Assembly: GCA_903892335.1 (NCBI GenBank)
Contig: CAITID010000187.1
Coordinates: 1 to 36,868 of the forward strand
DNA: 36,868 nt
Reading direction: 5' to 3'
From: an uncultured Actinomycetes bacterium
GTDB taxonomy: Bacteria > Actinomycetota > Actinomycetes > Nanopelagicales > Nanopelagicaceae
Positions 1 through 8,710 of the stretch are shown one piece after another. Each line of letters opens with the position of its first letter. The stretch's first letter is position 1. Below the pieces are notes generated by a model. It did no database searches. It was not told where the DNA came from and saw nothing but the letters and a program-made list of their open reading frames with translations. Both the position numbers and the translations under genes were made by a program.

Positions 1-73
1 TAAGTAATTTTAAAACAGTTTTAAGAACTGTATCCGGTCTATTGTATGTTGGAATCGCAATTGTAAGTTTCAT
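1..73 (-). CDS. Family 2 glycosyltransferase, N-terminal fragment (runs off window edge)
   Basis: Reverse complement of 1-73 reads MKLTIAIPTYNRPDTVLKTVLKLL, a typical GT2 N-terminus (I-P-T-Y-N-R). Not in the supplied ORF track. Confidence 0.85.
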   Translation of the reverse strand, partial: MKLTIAIPTYNRPDTVLKTVLKLL

Positions 74-169
74 ATTCCCTTTTCATGACCGCCAGGTCTT
101 AGAGGATAGCCTAACTAAAATTGCTTATTTATGGAGTGTTGAAATTAGTACTAGGTCTTTAAAATTAGT

Positions 170-322
170 ATGAAGACGCTCTCATACTTTTCAGACTGTG
201 TTTTACTTTGGTATTGGTGGGGGGTATCTTGTATCTTGATATTCTTGGTTGCATTTGACTCTGAAAAATCTGTGCTTTTAACACTTCAGAAATCGCCACC
301 TGTGGCCTTAGAGTTTTTCTAA
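170..322 (+). CDS. Possible 50-aa small membrane protein
   Basis: ATG at 170 to TAA at 322: MKTLSYFSDCVLLWYWWGVSCILIFLVAFDSEKSVLLTLQKSPPVALEFF. One hydrophobic segment; no clear SD. Confidence 0.2.
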   Translation: MKTLSYFSDCVLLWYWWGVSCILIFLVAFDSEKSVLLTLQKSPPVALEFF

Positions 323-391
323 GCTAACCTAGTATCAGAGCTAAATCCTTTCAATGCCACCATTTTTTGCGATAAACTCACTGATGTAATT

Positions 392-483
392 GGAGACGTC
401 GCATAGCCCGGTCTAGTGCGCCTCACTGCTAATGAGGTTTTCCCGAAAGGGAAACGGAGGTTCAAATCCTCTCGTCTCCGCCA
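392..483 (+). tRNA. tRNA-Ser (GCU)
   Basis: ggagacg...cgtctcc acceptor stem, long variable arm (ttttcccgaaagggaaa), ggttcaaatcc T-loop, anticodon GCT in ctgctaa, encoded CCA. Confidence 0.95.
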
Positions 484-517
484 GTCGATTTTAGTTTAGG
501 ATTCATAAGGAGAACCG

Positions 518-1828
518 TTGCCAACCTTTAAAGTTGCAATAGTTGGTGCAGGTCCAGCTGGTTACTTCACTGCGCAGGCACTTCAAAACTCACAAAGTGA
601 TGAATTAACCTTCCAGATCGACATGATTGAACGCCTGCCAACACCATGGGGATTAGTGCGAAGTGGTGTTGCCCCAGATCATCCAAAGATAAAGACGGTT
701 GCAAAAGTATTTGAAAAGATAGCCAAAGAGCCAAACTTTAGATTATTTGCCAATGTTGAAGTTGGCAAAGATGTCTCTATTAAAGAGCTACGTGAAAAGT
801 ATGACGCAGTCGTTCTTTCTACTGGTTCTACAATTGGGAAAAAACTTGGTATTAAAGGAGAGGAATTAACAAACTCATTATCAGCTGCGCAATTTGTGCC
901 TTGGTATAACGCCCACCCTGATTACACCGGCGTTGAGGTTGATTTATCAAGTGATACCGCAGTGGTAATCGGTGCAGGAAATGTGGCAATGGATGTTGCT
1001 CGGATGCTTGCTCTGGATCCGGCGGAGTTAGACCCAACTGATACGGCAACACATGCGCTCGCAGAATTACATAAAAGTAAAATTCGAAATGTAATTATCT
1101 GTGGTCGCCGCGGGCCAGAGCACGCATCTTTCACATCACCAGAATTGCGTGACCTACCAAAACTAGAACATACCGATGTTTATATCGACCTAAATGAGAT
1201 CGAGAAAGCACAAGTACGAGTTGAGGCAACTGGTGAAGTTGAAAAAGAGTTAAGGAATAATTTAGAGGCAATGCGATTAATCGCCGAGAATGAGAAAAAG
1301 GGCGTAGCTCGAAGATTAGAGATTAAATTCCTTACTACACCACTTGAGATCAAAGGTAGTGGCAAGGTTGAAGAGATCGTTTTTGGTATCAATCAAGTTG
1401 AAGCAGATGACAAAATAACCTCAACTGGAAAAACCTTTTCCATCAAGTGCGGACTAGTAATTACAGCAATTGGTTACGAAGTTGGTGAATTTTCTGGAGT
1501 CCCAGTTGAAAATGGTCGAATTACTAATATTGGTGGCAAGGTTGAACACAATCTTTATGTTGTTGGTTGGGCAAAGCGTGGACCAAATGGCGTTATTGGA
1601 ACAAACAAGAGTGATGCATCCGATGTAGTTGATCTGTTAATCTCAGAATTAAAAGAGCCAAAAGAAAGTAATGGCATATCTGATTTATTGAAATCAGGGC
1701 ATGAAGTAATTGATCAAGTAGGTTGGGAGAAGATCAATGCTTCTGAAATCCTCTCTGGTGAACCACATGGAAAACCACGCATAAAAGAGGTTGATTGGAA
1801 ACTTTTGATAAGTTTGGGACGAGCCTGA
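518..1828 (+). CDS. fprA: Ferredoxin/adrenodoxin-type NADP+ reductase (FprA-like)
   Basis: AIVGAGPAGYFTAQAL, PWGLVRSGVAPDHPK, GRRGPEHASFTSPELRDL, WAKRGPNGVIGTNKSDA. TTG start with SD aaggag. Confidence 0.92.
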   Translation: MPTFKVAIVGAGPAGYFTAQALQNSQSDELTFQIDMIERLPTPWGLVRSGVAPDHPKIKTVAKVFEKIAKEPNFRLFANVEVGKDVSIKELREKYDAVVLSTGSTIGKKLGIKGEELTNSLSAAQFVPWYNAHPDYTGVEVDLSSDTAVVIGAGNVAMDVARMLALDPAELDPTDTATHALAELHKSKIRNVIICGRRGPEHASFTSPELRDLPKLEHTDVYIDLNEIEKAQVRVEATGEVEKELRNNLEAMRLIAENEKKGVARRLEIKFLTTPLEIKGSGKVEEIVFGINQVEADDKITSTGKTFSIKCGLVITAIGYEVGEFSGVPVENGRITNIGGKVEHNLYVVGWAKRGPNGVIGTNKSDASDVVDLLISELKEPKESNGISDLLKSGHEVIDQVGWEKINASEILSGEPHGKPRIKEVDWKLLISLGRA

Positions 1829-1861
1829 TAAATCGCTAGACTTCGGCTCGCTTTAAAAATT

Positions 1862-1937
1862 GCGCCCGTAGCTCAACGGATAGAGCATCTGACTACGGAT
1901 CAGAAGGTTTGGGGTTCGAATCCCTACGGGCGCACCA
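1862..1937 (+). tRNA. tRNA-Arg (ACG)
   Basis: gcgcccg/cgggcgc acceptor, ctgactacggatcag anticodon arm (ACG), ggttcgaatcc T-arm, encoded CCA. Confidence 0.95.
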
Positions 1938-2034
1938 CTCAGTTTGAACGTAAAACTGAACTTCTAATCTGACACTCTGATTCTCTATCATTTCGTCCTT
2001 CTTAACAGAAGGTAATTAAGTAATTAAATGACTC

Positions 2035-2631
2035 CTAGTAAACTTGAATGTCGCCACATATATTTCCTGCGCTTGTTTTTGAAATTTGAACAGCATCGTC
2101 CTCATTCATTGTTATCAGATAATTGGCTTCATTTTTGAATCTTTCGGCCTTAGTTAAATCCAAGACACCCCCAAGGTAATCTCCGAGTTCTTTGCGTAGT
2201 TCTGCTAAACCAATCTCTGACTCTGCTTCCTCCAAAGCACTAAGACCTATTCGGTATAGAAAGCTTGAGCTGCAGATCTTGTATTTCGGCATCACAGCGA
2301 TCAGAGCATCCACTTCTGATTCTGCTCTCTCCAAAGTGAATGGATCGGGAAGATTCAATGTCCTTGCTTCTGTGTCACAGAAAGAAACTAAACTTTCGTC
2401 ACTCCGAATTTCACTAAGTGTAGACTCTGTCCACAATCGATAATCACTTGGATTAGGACACTCGAGTCGCCAGGATGGTTCTTCTGGGTCGGATTCATCC
2501 CATATCAATTGTCCTTGAGACGCATCATCTAAATTAAGTGGTTGAGTGGATTTGTCTTCGCTCGCACAACCGACAAGTGAAAGAAGAATTATTAAAACAA
2601 CAGGTGTTAAAAGTAGTCTTTTTTTCGTCAT
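2035..2631 (-). CDS. Hypothetical lipoprotein
   Basis: N-terminal signal with lipobox LVGC (MTKKRLLLTPVVLIILLSLVGCASED); no recognised domain. Confidence 0.7.
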   Translation of the reverse strand: MTKKRLLLTPVVLIILLSLVGCASEDKSTQPLNLDDASQGQLIWDESDPEEPSWRLECPNPSDYRLWTESTLSEIRSDESLVSFCDTEARTLNLPDPFTLERAESEVDALIAVMPKYKICSSSFLYRIGLSALEEAESEIGLAELRKELGDYLGGVLDLTKAERFKNEANYLITMNEDDAVQISKTSAGNICGDIQVY

Positions 2632-2638
2632 ATCTCAG

Positions 2639-2667
2639 ATATTAACTATTAAAACTGTGTTTTGCAA
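2639..2667 (-). promoter_or_regulatory. Putative leaderless promoter of the lipoprotein gene
   Basis: Minus strand: TTGCAA, 17 nt, TAATAT, 7 nt, ATG (2631). Confidence 0.55.
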
Positions 2668-2830
2668 TGATGCAGAAGGTTTAAACTCGTTCTCTTTAGG
2701 ATATTCATTTTATGAGATATTTCTAGATGGGGTGTACTAACAGGAGCGTAGAGCAATTAAACAAGGTGGGGTTAGTTCTATATCTATTAATTATTTATTC
2801 TTCTCAAGATAAGGCATGAATGTAACTTTA

Positions 2831-2859
2831 TTGGGTGATCACCATTATTGCTTTAAGAT
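2831..2859 (+). promoter_or_regulatory. Putative leaderless promoter of the GNAT-NSAR operon
   Basis: TTGGGT (2831-2836), 17 nt, TAAGAT (2854-2859), 6 nt, GTG (2866). Confidence 0.6.
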
Positions 2860-2865
2860 AAATAG

Positions 2866-3576
2866 GTGAGTTCAGAGATAAAAATAAAGCCTCTAATAAC
2901 TATTGAAGACCAGGACCTTGGTCGCGCAGTCTTTGATCACACCTGGGCTAAGGATGCCGGAACTGAGATCACTCCAAACTTATTGCAAGCAATGGTTCAT
3001 AGTGGCGCTTATTTATCTGGAGCATTCATAGGCTCTGATTGTGTTGGCGCAGCCTTCGCCTTCCCAGCAACTACCGGTGGTCTACATCTTCACTCACACA
3101 TGACCGCTGTGATGAAAAATCATCGCGATAAAGGAATTGGTTACTTATTAAAAATAGATCAGTGGCATTGGGCAAAGAAGAATAATTACAAAGAGATTAC
3201 CTGGACTTTTGATCCCTTGGTAAAGCGAAATGCCAAGTTAAACCTCTTAAAACTTGGCGCAGATGTCTCTGCCTACTTTCCAAACTTTTATGGAGATATG
3301 CCCGACGCGTTAAATGCCGGTGATGAATCAGATCGATTGCTTGCAAGCTGGAAGGTTCAAGGAGATGCACCAATGTCTAGGCAAGAGATTATCTCTGCAG
3401 AATCGCGTGATATCTTGATTGAAATTCCTGAAGATATCGTTGCAATACGAGAGAGTGATTTAGCGGAGAATCTTCGCTGGCGCCATAAGGTGCGCGAGCA
3501 ATTTACGGAAGCACTGGATAAAGGTGGGCGAGTAATTGGCTTTTCGGCAAATAGTGAATATGTTGTGCGGATATGA
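2866..3576 (+). CDS. GNAT-superfamily acyltransferase (COG3375-like)
   Basis: AVMKNHRDKGIGYLLKIDQWHWAKKNNYKEITWTFDPLVKRNAKLNLLKLGADV matches the COG3375-type proteins often paired with NSAR/OSBS enzymes. Confidence 0.8.
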   Translation: MSSEIKIKPLITIEDQDLGRAVFDHTWAKDAGTEITPNLLQAMVHSGAYLSGAFIGSDCVGAAFAFPATTGGLHLHSHMTAVMKNHRDKGIGYLLKIDQWHWAKKNNYKEITWTFDPLVKRNAKLNLLKLGADVSAYFPNFYGDMPDALNAGDESDRLLASWKVQGDAPMSRQEIISAESRDILIEIPEDIVAIRESDLAENLRWRHKVREQFTEALDKGGRVIGFSANSEYVVRI

Positions 3577-4673
3577 AATTACAAGAGTTTGAATTAAGAA
3601 CTATTCACCTGCCATTGGTGCGGCCTTTTAGAACCTCATTTGGAACGCAAACAAGCCGCGAGGTATTAATGGTTAAGGTAACAAATGAAAATGGAACAGT
3701 AGGTTGGGCTGAGTGTGTAGCAATGTCAGAGCCGCTGTACTCACCAGAGTATGTAATTGGCTGCCTAGATTTAATGAAGAGATTTTTAATTCCAGCACTT
3801 AGAGAAAAAAGCTCTATTGCTGCTGAAGATGTGCCAGTACTTTTAAAACCATTTTTAGGTGGGCAGATGGCAAAGGCTGCACTAGAGACCGCGATTTTAG
3901 ATGCGCAGTTGCGTGATCAAAATATTTCATTGGCTAAGTATCTAGGTGCGACAAAGAGCAAGGTTGAGTGTGGAGTCTCTGTTGGAATTGCAAATGATCT
4001 AGCGGCTTTGGTTGAAGAGGTTAAATCTTATGTTGATGCCGGATATCGCCGAATTAAATTAAAAATAGAGCCTGGTTGGGATTATGAAGCGGTAAAGACA
4101 ATTAGGCAGATCTACCCTGATATTCCATTACAGGTAGATGCTAATCAAGCGTATTCACGCAGTGACGGAAAGTTATTAGCAAATTTAGATGAGTTTAATC
4201 TTTTGTTAATTGAACAACCCTTAGATGAACATGACATCTTGGGTCACGCCATGTTGGCCAAAGAGGTTAAGACACCTATCTGTTTGGATGAATCAATAAT
4301 TTCGTTGCAATCAGCCCAAGATGCGCTAGCACTTGAAGCAACTACGGTAATAAACATCAAGCCAGGCCGAGTTGGTGGATACATTGAATCAAAGAAGATT
4401 CATGATCTTTGTGTTGATAAAAAAATTCCAGTTTGGTGCGGTGGCATGTTAGAGACTGGAATTGGTCGCGCAGCAAACCTGGTACTTGCAGCACTTCCTG
4501 GCTTTACTCTGCCAGGAGACACATCAGCCTCATCTCGCTACTTTAAGCAGGACGTAACAACACCTTTTGTGATGGAAGATGGTTATTTAACTGTTCCAAC
4601 TGGTCCAGGAATCGGTGTTGAACCTGATTTAGATTTCCTAGAGGAAATAACAACAACTAAAGAATTAATTTAG
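3573..4673 (+). CDS. o-Succinylbenzoate synthase / N-succinylamino acid racemase family (enolase superfamily)
   Basis: KxK in RIKLKIEPGWD, metal ligands QVDANQAY, LIEQPL, CLDESI, then INIKPGRVGG and GGMLETGIGRAANL. Confidence 0.9.
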   Translation: MKLQEFELRTIHLPLVRPFRTSFGTQTSREVLMVKVTNENGTVGWAECVAMSEPLYSPEYVIGCLDLMKRFLIPALREKSSIAAEDVPVLLKPFLGGQMAKAALETAILDAQLRDQNISLAKYLGATKSKVECGVSVGIANDLAALVEEVKSYVDAGYRRIKLKIEPGWDYEAVKTIRQIYPDIPLQVDANQAYSRSDGKLLANLDEFNLLLIEQPLDEHDILGHAMLAKEVKTPICLDESIISLQSAQDALALEATTVINIKPGRVGGYIESKKIHDLCVDKKIPVWCGGMLETGIGRAANLVLAALPGFTLPGDTSASSRYFKQDVTTPFVMEDGYLTVPTGPGIGVEPDLDFLEEITTTKELI

Positions 4674-4694
4674 TAAAAGGCTTGTAGGTGATAA

Positions 4695-5927
4695 ATGCTG
4701 GTTAAAGAGGTGCTTGCGCACAAGTATGTAAAGCGGTTATTTATTGCAAGATTTATCTCTAATTATGGAAATGGCCTTGGTCCAATTGCAATTGCTTTTG
4801 GCGTATTAGCACTACCGAATGGATCAGCAAATTTACTTGGAATTGCTCTGGGTTCAACAGCTGTTTGTTTCTTGATAATGGCGCCATTTGGCGGTGTAAT
4901 TGCAGATAAGTACGGCAGGGCGCGCATGGTTGGCCTAACAGACATGCTGGCTGGAATTATTTTATTTGTGCAGGTTTATTTCTTTGCAATCGGTGATGTT
5001 CCACTTCTCGTTCTTATTTTAGTAAACGGCGGCTTTGGTATTTTGTGGGGAGTTTTCTGGCCAGCTTTTGCTGGTGTATTGCCCTCTGTATTGCCGGAAG
5101 AGGCGCTGCAAAAAGGAAATGCAATTAACTCATTAGTTGCTAACGCCGGAATAATTCTTGGCGCCGCCTCTGCTGGGTTTTTGGTAAGTGGCTTTGGCGC
5201 AGCAACGGCACTCGCTATTGATGCCATATCTTTCTTTGTCTCTGGCGTAATGATTTTTACATTTAGACATGTGACGCCAAGGGCTGAGATTACAGAAAAT
5301 ACCGTTTTCGATGATTTAAAACATGGCTGGCAGGTGTTTAGATCATTTCGCTGGATTGTTGTAATTGTTATTTCATTTTCATTCATTGTTATGTGTTGGG
5401 CGGCAGCAGAGAGTGTTTTAGGGCCACTGATTGCACTTGAGCACTTTAATGGGCCAAAATCCTGGTCATTTGTAATCACGGCAGAGTCTGCTGGTTTAAT
5501 TGTTGGAGCACTTATTGCTTTAAAGATTAAGCCAAAGTTTCCAATGAGATTCTTAATGATCTCCTCATTTACAATTACTTTTTATATTTGGACAATGGCA
5601 AAGCCACAATCACTACTCCTAATTGCTTTTGGTGCATTCTTGTTTGGAATTACATTAGATCTTTGGGGAACTTTATGGAGCACCGCCTTACAACGAAAGG
5701 TGCCCCGTGATTCCCTATCTCGTGTTTCTTCATTTGATGCGATGGGTTCGATGATATTTAAGCCGGTTGGTTTAGCGATTGCAGCCCCGCTTTCGGTGCT
5801 GTTTGGCATAGATAACTTCCTACTAATCCTGGCTGGGATCACCGCCGTGGCCATCCTTGTGCCTCTTTTAGACCCAACTGTGCGCAATATGAGCTATCAG
5901 GATGATTTAAATCTAAGCCAGCAATAA
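4695..5927 (+). CDS. MFS transporter (enterobactin exporter-like)
   Basis: ~12 hydrophobic segments; MAPFGGVIADKYGRARMVGLTDM motif A; SD aggtgat. Confidence 0.85.
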   Translation: MLVKEVLAHKYVKRLFIARFISNYGNGLGPIAIAFGVLALPNGSANLLGIALGSTAVCFLIMAPFGGVIADKYGRARMVGLTDMLAGIILFVQVYFFAIGDVPLLVLILVNGGFGILWGVFWPAFAGVLPSVLPEEALQKGNAINSLVANAGIILGAASAGFLVSGFGAATALAIDAISFFVSGVMIFTFRHVTPRAEITENTVFDDLKHGWQVFRSFRWIVVIVISFSFIVMCWAAAESVLGPLIALEHFNGPKSWSFVITAESAGLIVGALIALKIKPKFPMRFLMISSFTITFYIWTMAKPQSLLLIAFGAFLFGITLDLWGTLWSTALQRKVPRDSLSRVSSFDAMGSMIFKPVGLAIAAPLSVLFGIDNFLLILAGITAVAILVPLLDPTVRNMSYQDDLNLSQQ

Positions 5928-5940
5928 GGTTGTTCTCAGA

Positions 5941-5961
5941 AAATTCTTACTTTAAGAATTT
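5941..5961. repeat. Perfect inverted repeat AAATTCTTA-CTT-TAAGAATTT
   Basis: 9-bp arms and 3-nt loop between the MFS and serine protease genes; not followed by a clear T tract. Confidence 0.6.
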
Positions 5962-6011
5962 AATCTCTAGCCATTACAAGAAAACTAATGATTAATCACT
6001 CAGGGAGAAGC

Positions 6012-7118
6012 ATGAAGAGCACAACCATTAAAGTATTAATCGGCTTTTTAATTGGCGCAGTAAGCGTGGGTGGCTTTGCTGTTGCAAATACTCCATCGGT
6101 GCCAGTCGTTAAAGCTTGTATGGATAATAAGAGTAAAGCGCTATTTGTTTCTACTAACGGCTCATGCGCCAAGGGGCGCACAGCAATTGATATTGGCGCA
6201 ACTGGTGCAAACGTAAAGAGCATCGCGCAATTAGTCTCACCTTCAGTAGTTTCACTTGAGGTTAACTCTTTAGCGGGCGGTGGAACTGGCTCTGGCTCGA
6301 TTATTCGCACAACATCTTCAATCTCCTACATTGTTACAAATAATCACGTAATTGAAGGGGCTGCCACTGGCGGGACGATTGATGTTGAATTAAATAATGG
6401 TGATGTATTGGTTGGCACAATTGTTGGCCGGGACTCTGAGTATGACCTTGCAGTTGTCTCCGTTAAAAAAGGTAACCTTCCAGTAATTACCCAAGGTGAT
6501 TCAAGCGCGGTTGCAATAGGAGATGCAGTAGTTGCATTTGGTTCACCACTTGGCCTATCTGGCACAGTAACAAGTGGAATCATTTCAGCGCTGAACCGTC
6601 CTGTAACAACAGGGTCAACTAGCATCACTTCATATATTGATGCAATTCAAACTGATGCAGCGATTAATCCAGGAAACTCTGGTGGTCCATTAGTTGATTC
6701 ACAAGGAAGAATTGTTGGAGTTAATTCAGCTATTGCCTCCCTTGGTACTGGATCTACCGTTGGAAATATTGGACTTGGCTTTTCTATTCCATTTAATCAA
6801 GCCAAACGAATAATCAATGAGATTATTGAAACTGGGAAATCAACCAAGCCAATCTTTGGCGTTTCCTTTGACTCCACCTTTACAGGTACTGGTGCAAAGA
6901 TCGGTGCACTAACTGCTGGTAAGGGTGCTGAGAAAGCCGGAATTCCAGTTGGTTCAATCGTGAAAACAATTGATGGTTACAAAATTAATGACGCAGTATC
7001 TGCAATTGTGCGTATTCGCTCAAAGGTGCCAGGGGATAAAGTAACCGTCGTAGTTGAATTAGTGGGCGGCACATTAAAAACCTTTATCGTCACATTGGAC
7101 TCTGCGCCATCGCTCTAA
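6012..7118 (+). CDS. Trypsin-like serine protease with C-terminal PDZ (HtrA/DegP-like)
   Basis: Triad contexts ITNNHVIEG, EYDLAVVSV, NPGNSGGPL; PDZ GAEKAGIPVGSIVKTIDG. Start set at 6012 by SD gggagaag, not the ORF-track 5988. Confidence 0.9.
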   Translation: MKSTTIKVLIGFLIGAVSVGGFAVANTPSVPVVKACMDNKSKALFVSTNGSCAKGRTAIDIGATGANVKSIAQLVSPSVVSLEVNSLAGGGTGSGSIIRTTSSISYIVTNNHVIEGAATGGTIDVELNNGDVLVGTIVGRDSEYDLAVVSVKKGNLPVITQGDSSAVAIGDAVVAFGSPLGLSGTVTSGIISALNRPVTTGSTSITSYIDAIQTDAAINPGNSGGPLVDSQGRIVGVNSAIASLGTGSTVGNIGLGFSIPFNQAKRIINEIIETGKSTKPIFGVSFDSTFTGTGAKIGALTAGKGAEKAGIPVGSIVKTIDGYKINDAVSAIVRIRSKVPGDKVTVVVELVGGTLKTFIVTLDSAPSL

Positions 7119-7169
7119 TGCTTTAAAACTCTATAATGGCCGCTTCAATCAATTATCAGGAGCGGTCAA

Positions 7170-8126
7170 ATTAGAAAGAAATACAAAGCAGAGCACCGGG
7201 TTGGATTAGAGCTCTTATCAGCGCTTTCGGGAGTCTTAATTGCAATTCAATCTCGTATCAATGGTGAGTTATCTCTTCGTTTAGGCGATTCACTTGAAGC
7301 GGCGATGGTCTCATTCACTTCTGGCTTAATTTTTGTAACCTTAATTGTTATTTTTCGAAAGAAAACCCGCACTGGCTTTGGTCTGATAATTGCTGCGGTT
7401 AAATCTAAGAAATTACCGCCCTGGCAATTAGGAGCAGGAGTACTTGGTGCCTCCTTTGTGGCCATGCAAACTCATGTTGTGCCGATCGCAGGTGTTGCAT
7501 TATTTACAGTTGCATCCTTAGCTGGACAAACCCTGATCTCATTGTTTGTGGACAAGATTGGATTATCTGGGGGCGTTAAAAACGCAATAAGTAAGCGCAG
7601 AGTAATTGCAGCCTTCATAACAATTATTGCAGTTGTTGTTTCAGCCTGGGATAGATTTTCAATGAGCTCATTTTCTGTAGCAGCTATATTCCTGGCAGTA
7701 TTAGCCGGTACTTGGGTTGGCGTGCAGCGGGCGCTTAATGCCCAAATTAATGTTTACTCAACTCAATCATTTGCAACCTCACAATTAAACTTTATAACTG
7801 GCACAACTTTTCTAGTTTTCCTATTTTTTATTAGATATTTAACAACTGGGCAGCCATTATCAAAACTAGTCTCAGCCCCATTTTGGGTCTATATCGGCGG
7901 CTCACTCGGCGTTATCTATATCGCCTTCTCAGCAACTGCAGTTCAACATATGGGAGTTTTAGAGTTCACCTTGTTTAGTGTTGGTGGAATGTTAGTTGGC
8001 TCATTAGCACTTGATTTAATCGCACCAACTAGTGGAACAGATATTTCATGGTACTTAATTGCCGGAATTCTGCTTACCTATCTCGGTGTTATTGCCAATG
8101 GTCAGTCACGATTTTCGCGGCGGTAA
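7170..8126 (+). CDS. DMT-family transporter (YdcZ/DUF606-like)
   Basis: Family-like N-terminus GVLIAIQSRINGELSLRLGDSLEAAMVSFTSG lies upstream of the ORF-track ATG (7305). Frame open from stop 7134; AGGAG (7158-7162), 7 nt, ATT at 7170. Confidence 0.75.
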   Translation: MRKKYKAEHRVGLELLSALSGVLIAIQSRINGELSLRLGDSLEAAMVSFTSGLIFVTLIVIFRKKTRTGFGLIIAAVKSKKLPPWQLGAGVLGASFVAMQTHVVPIAGVALFTVASLAGQTLISLFVDKIGLSGGVKNAISKRRVIAAFITIIAVVVSAWDRFSMSSFSVAAIFLAVLAGTWVGVQRALNAQINVYSTQSFATSQLNFITGTTFLVFLFFIRYLTTGQPLSKLVSAPFWVYIGGSLGVIYIAFSATAVQHMGVLEFTLFSVGGMLVGSLALDLIAPTSGTDISWYLIAGILLTYLGVIANGQSRFSRR

Positions 8127-8710
8127 TTAATAACACCTGAAATGATTGATGCGCTAATAAAGAAGGCAGCTAGCGCGTAGGAGATGCTCTTTACCCAAGG
8201 AATAGAGCCACTGTAGTAACCAGCTAAGGTGATTCCAACTCCCCACAAAAATGCACCTAATGCATTCGCAGATAAAAACTTGTAGTAATTCATCTTTACT
8301 GTTCCAGCAATTGGTGGCACAAATGTTCGAACCCATGGAATGTAGCGCGCAATTACAACCGCCCACCAACCGTACTTCTCATAAAAGATCTCTGATCTAA
8401 GTAACATCTTTTTCATGATTGGAGATTTTGCTCGCTGAAAGTAAGGCCGGCCAGCTTTGCGCCCGATTACATAACCAACTTGATCGCCGACAAAAGCAGC
8501 TAAGAAAACTACTGATATCAAAATAACAACATTCACATCATCGCGAGCGGCAGCTACCAAGCCAGCGCTAAATAGCAGAGAGTCACCAGGCAGAAAGAAG
8601 CCAACTAATAAGCCAGTTTCAATAAAGATTATGATGGCAATTACTAGATAAAAGATAAACGGTGCAATTGGGCTTAATTGCGTATCAAAACTTGCAGCGA
8701 AGTTATTCAA
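8102..8710 (-). CDS. DedA-family membrane protein
   Basis: FIETGLLVGFFLPGDSLLFSAGLVAA; GDQVGYVIGRKAG; ARYIPWVRTFVPPIAGTVKM. Confidence 0.93.
   Translation of the reverse strand: MNNFAASFDTQLSPIAPFIFYLVIAIIIFIETGLLVGFFLPGDSLLFSAGLVAAARDDVNVVILISVVFLAAFVGDQVGYVIGRKAGRPYFQRAKSPIMKKMLLRSEIFYEKYGWWAVVIARYIPWVRTFVPPIAGTVKMNYYKFLSANALGAFLWGVGITLAGYYSGSIPWVKSISYALAAFFISASIISGVINYRRENRD

Noticed and set aside
4976-5479. 167-aa minus-strand ORF inside the MFS gene
   Set aside because: Antisense shadow of a clear transporter; composition typical of a complementary frame, no domain.
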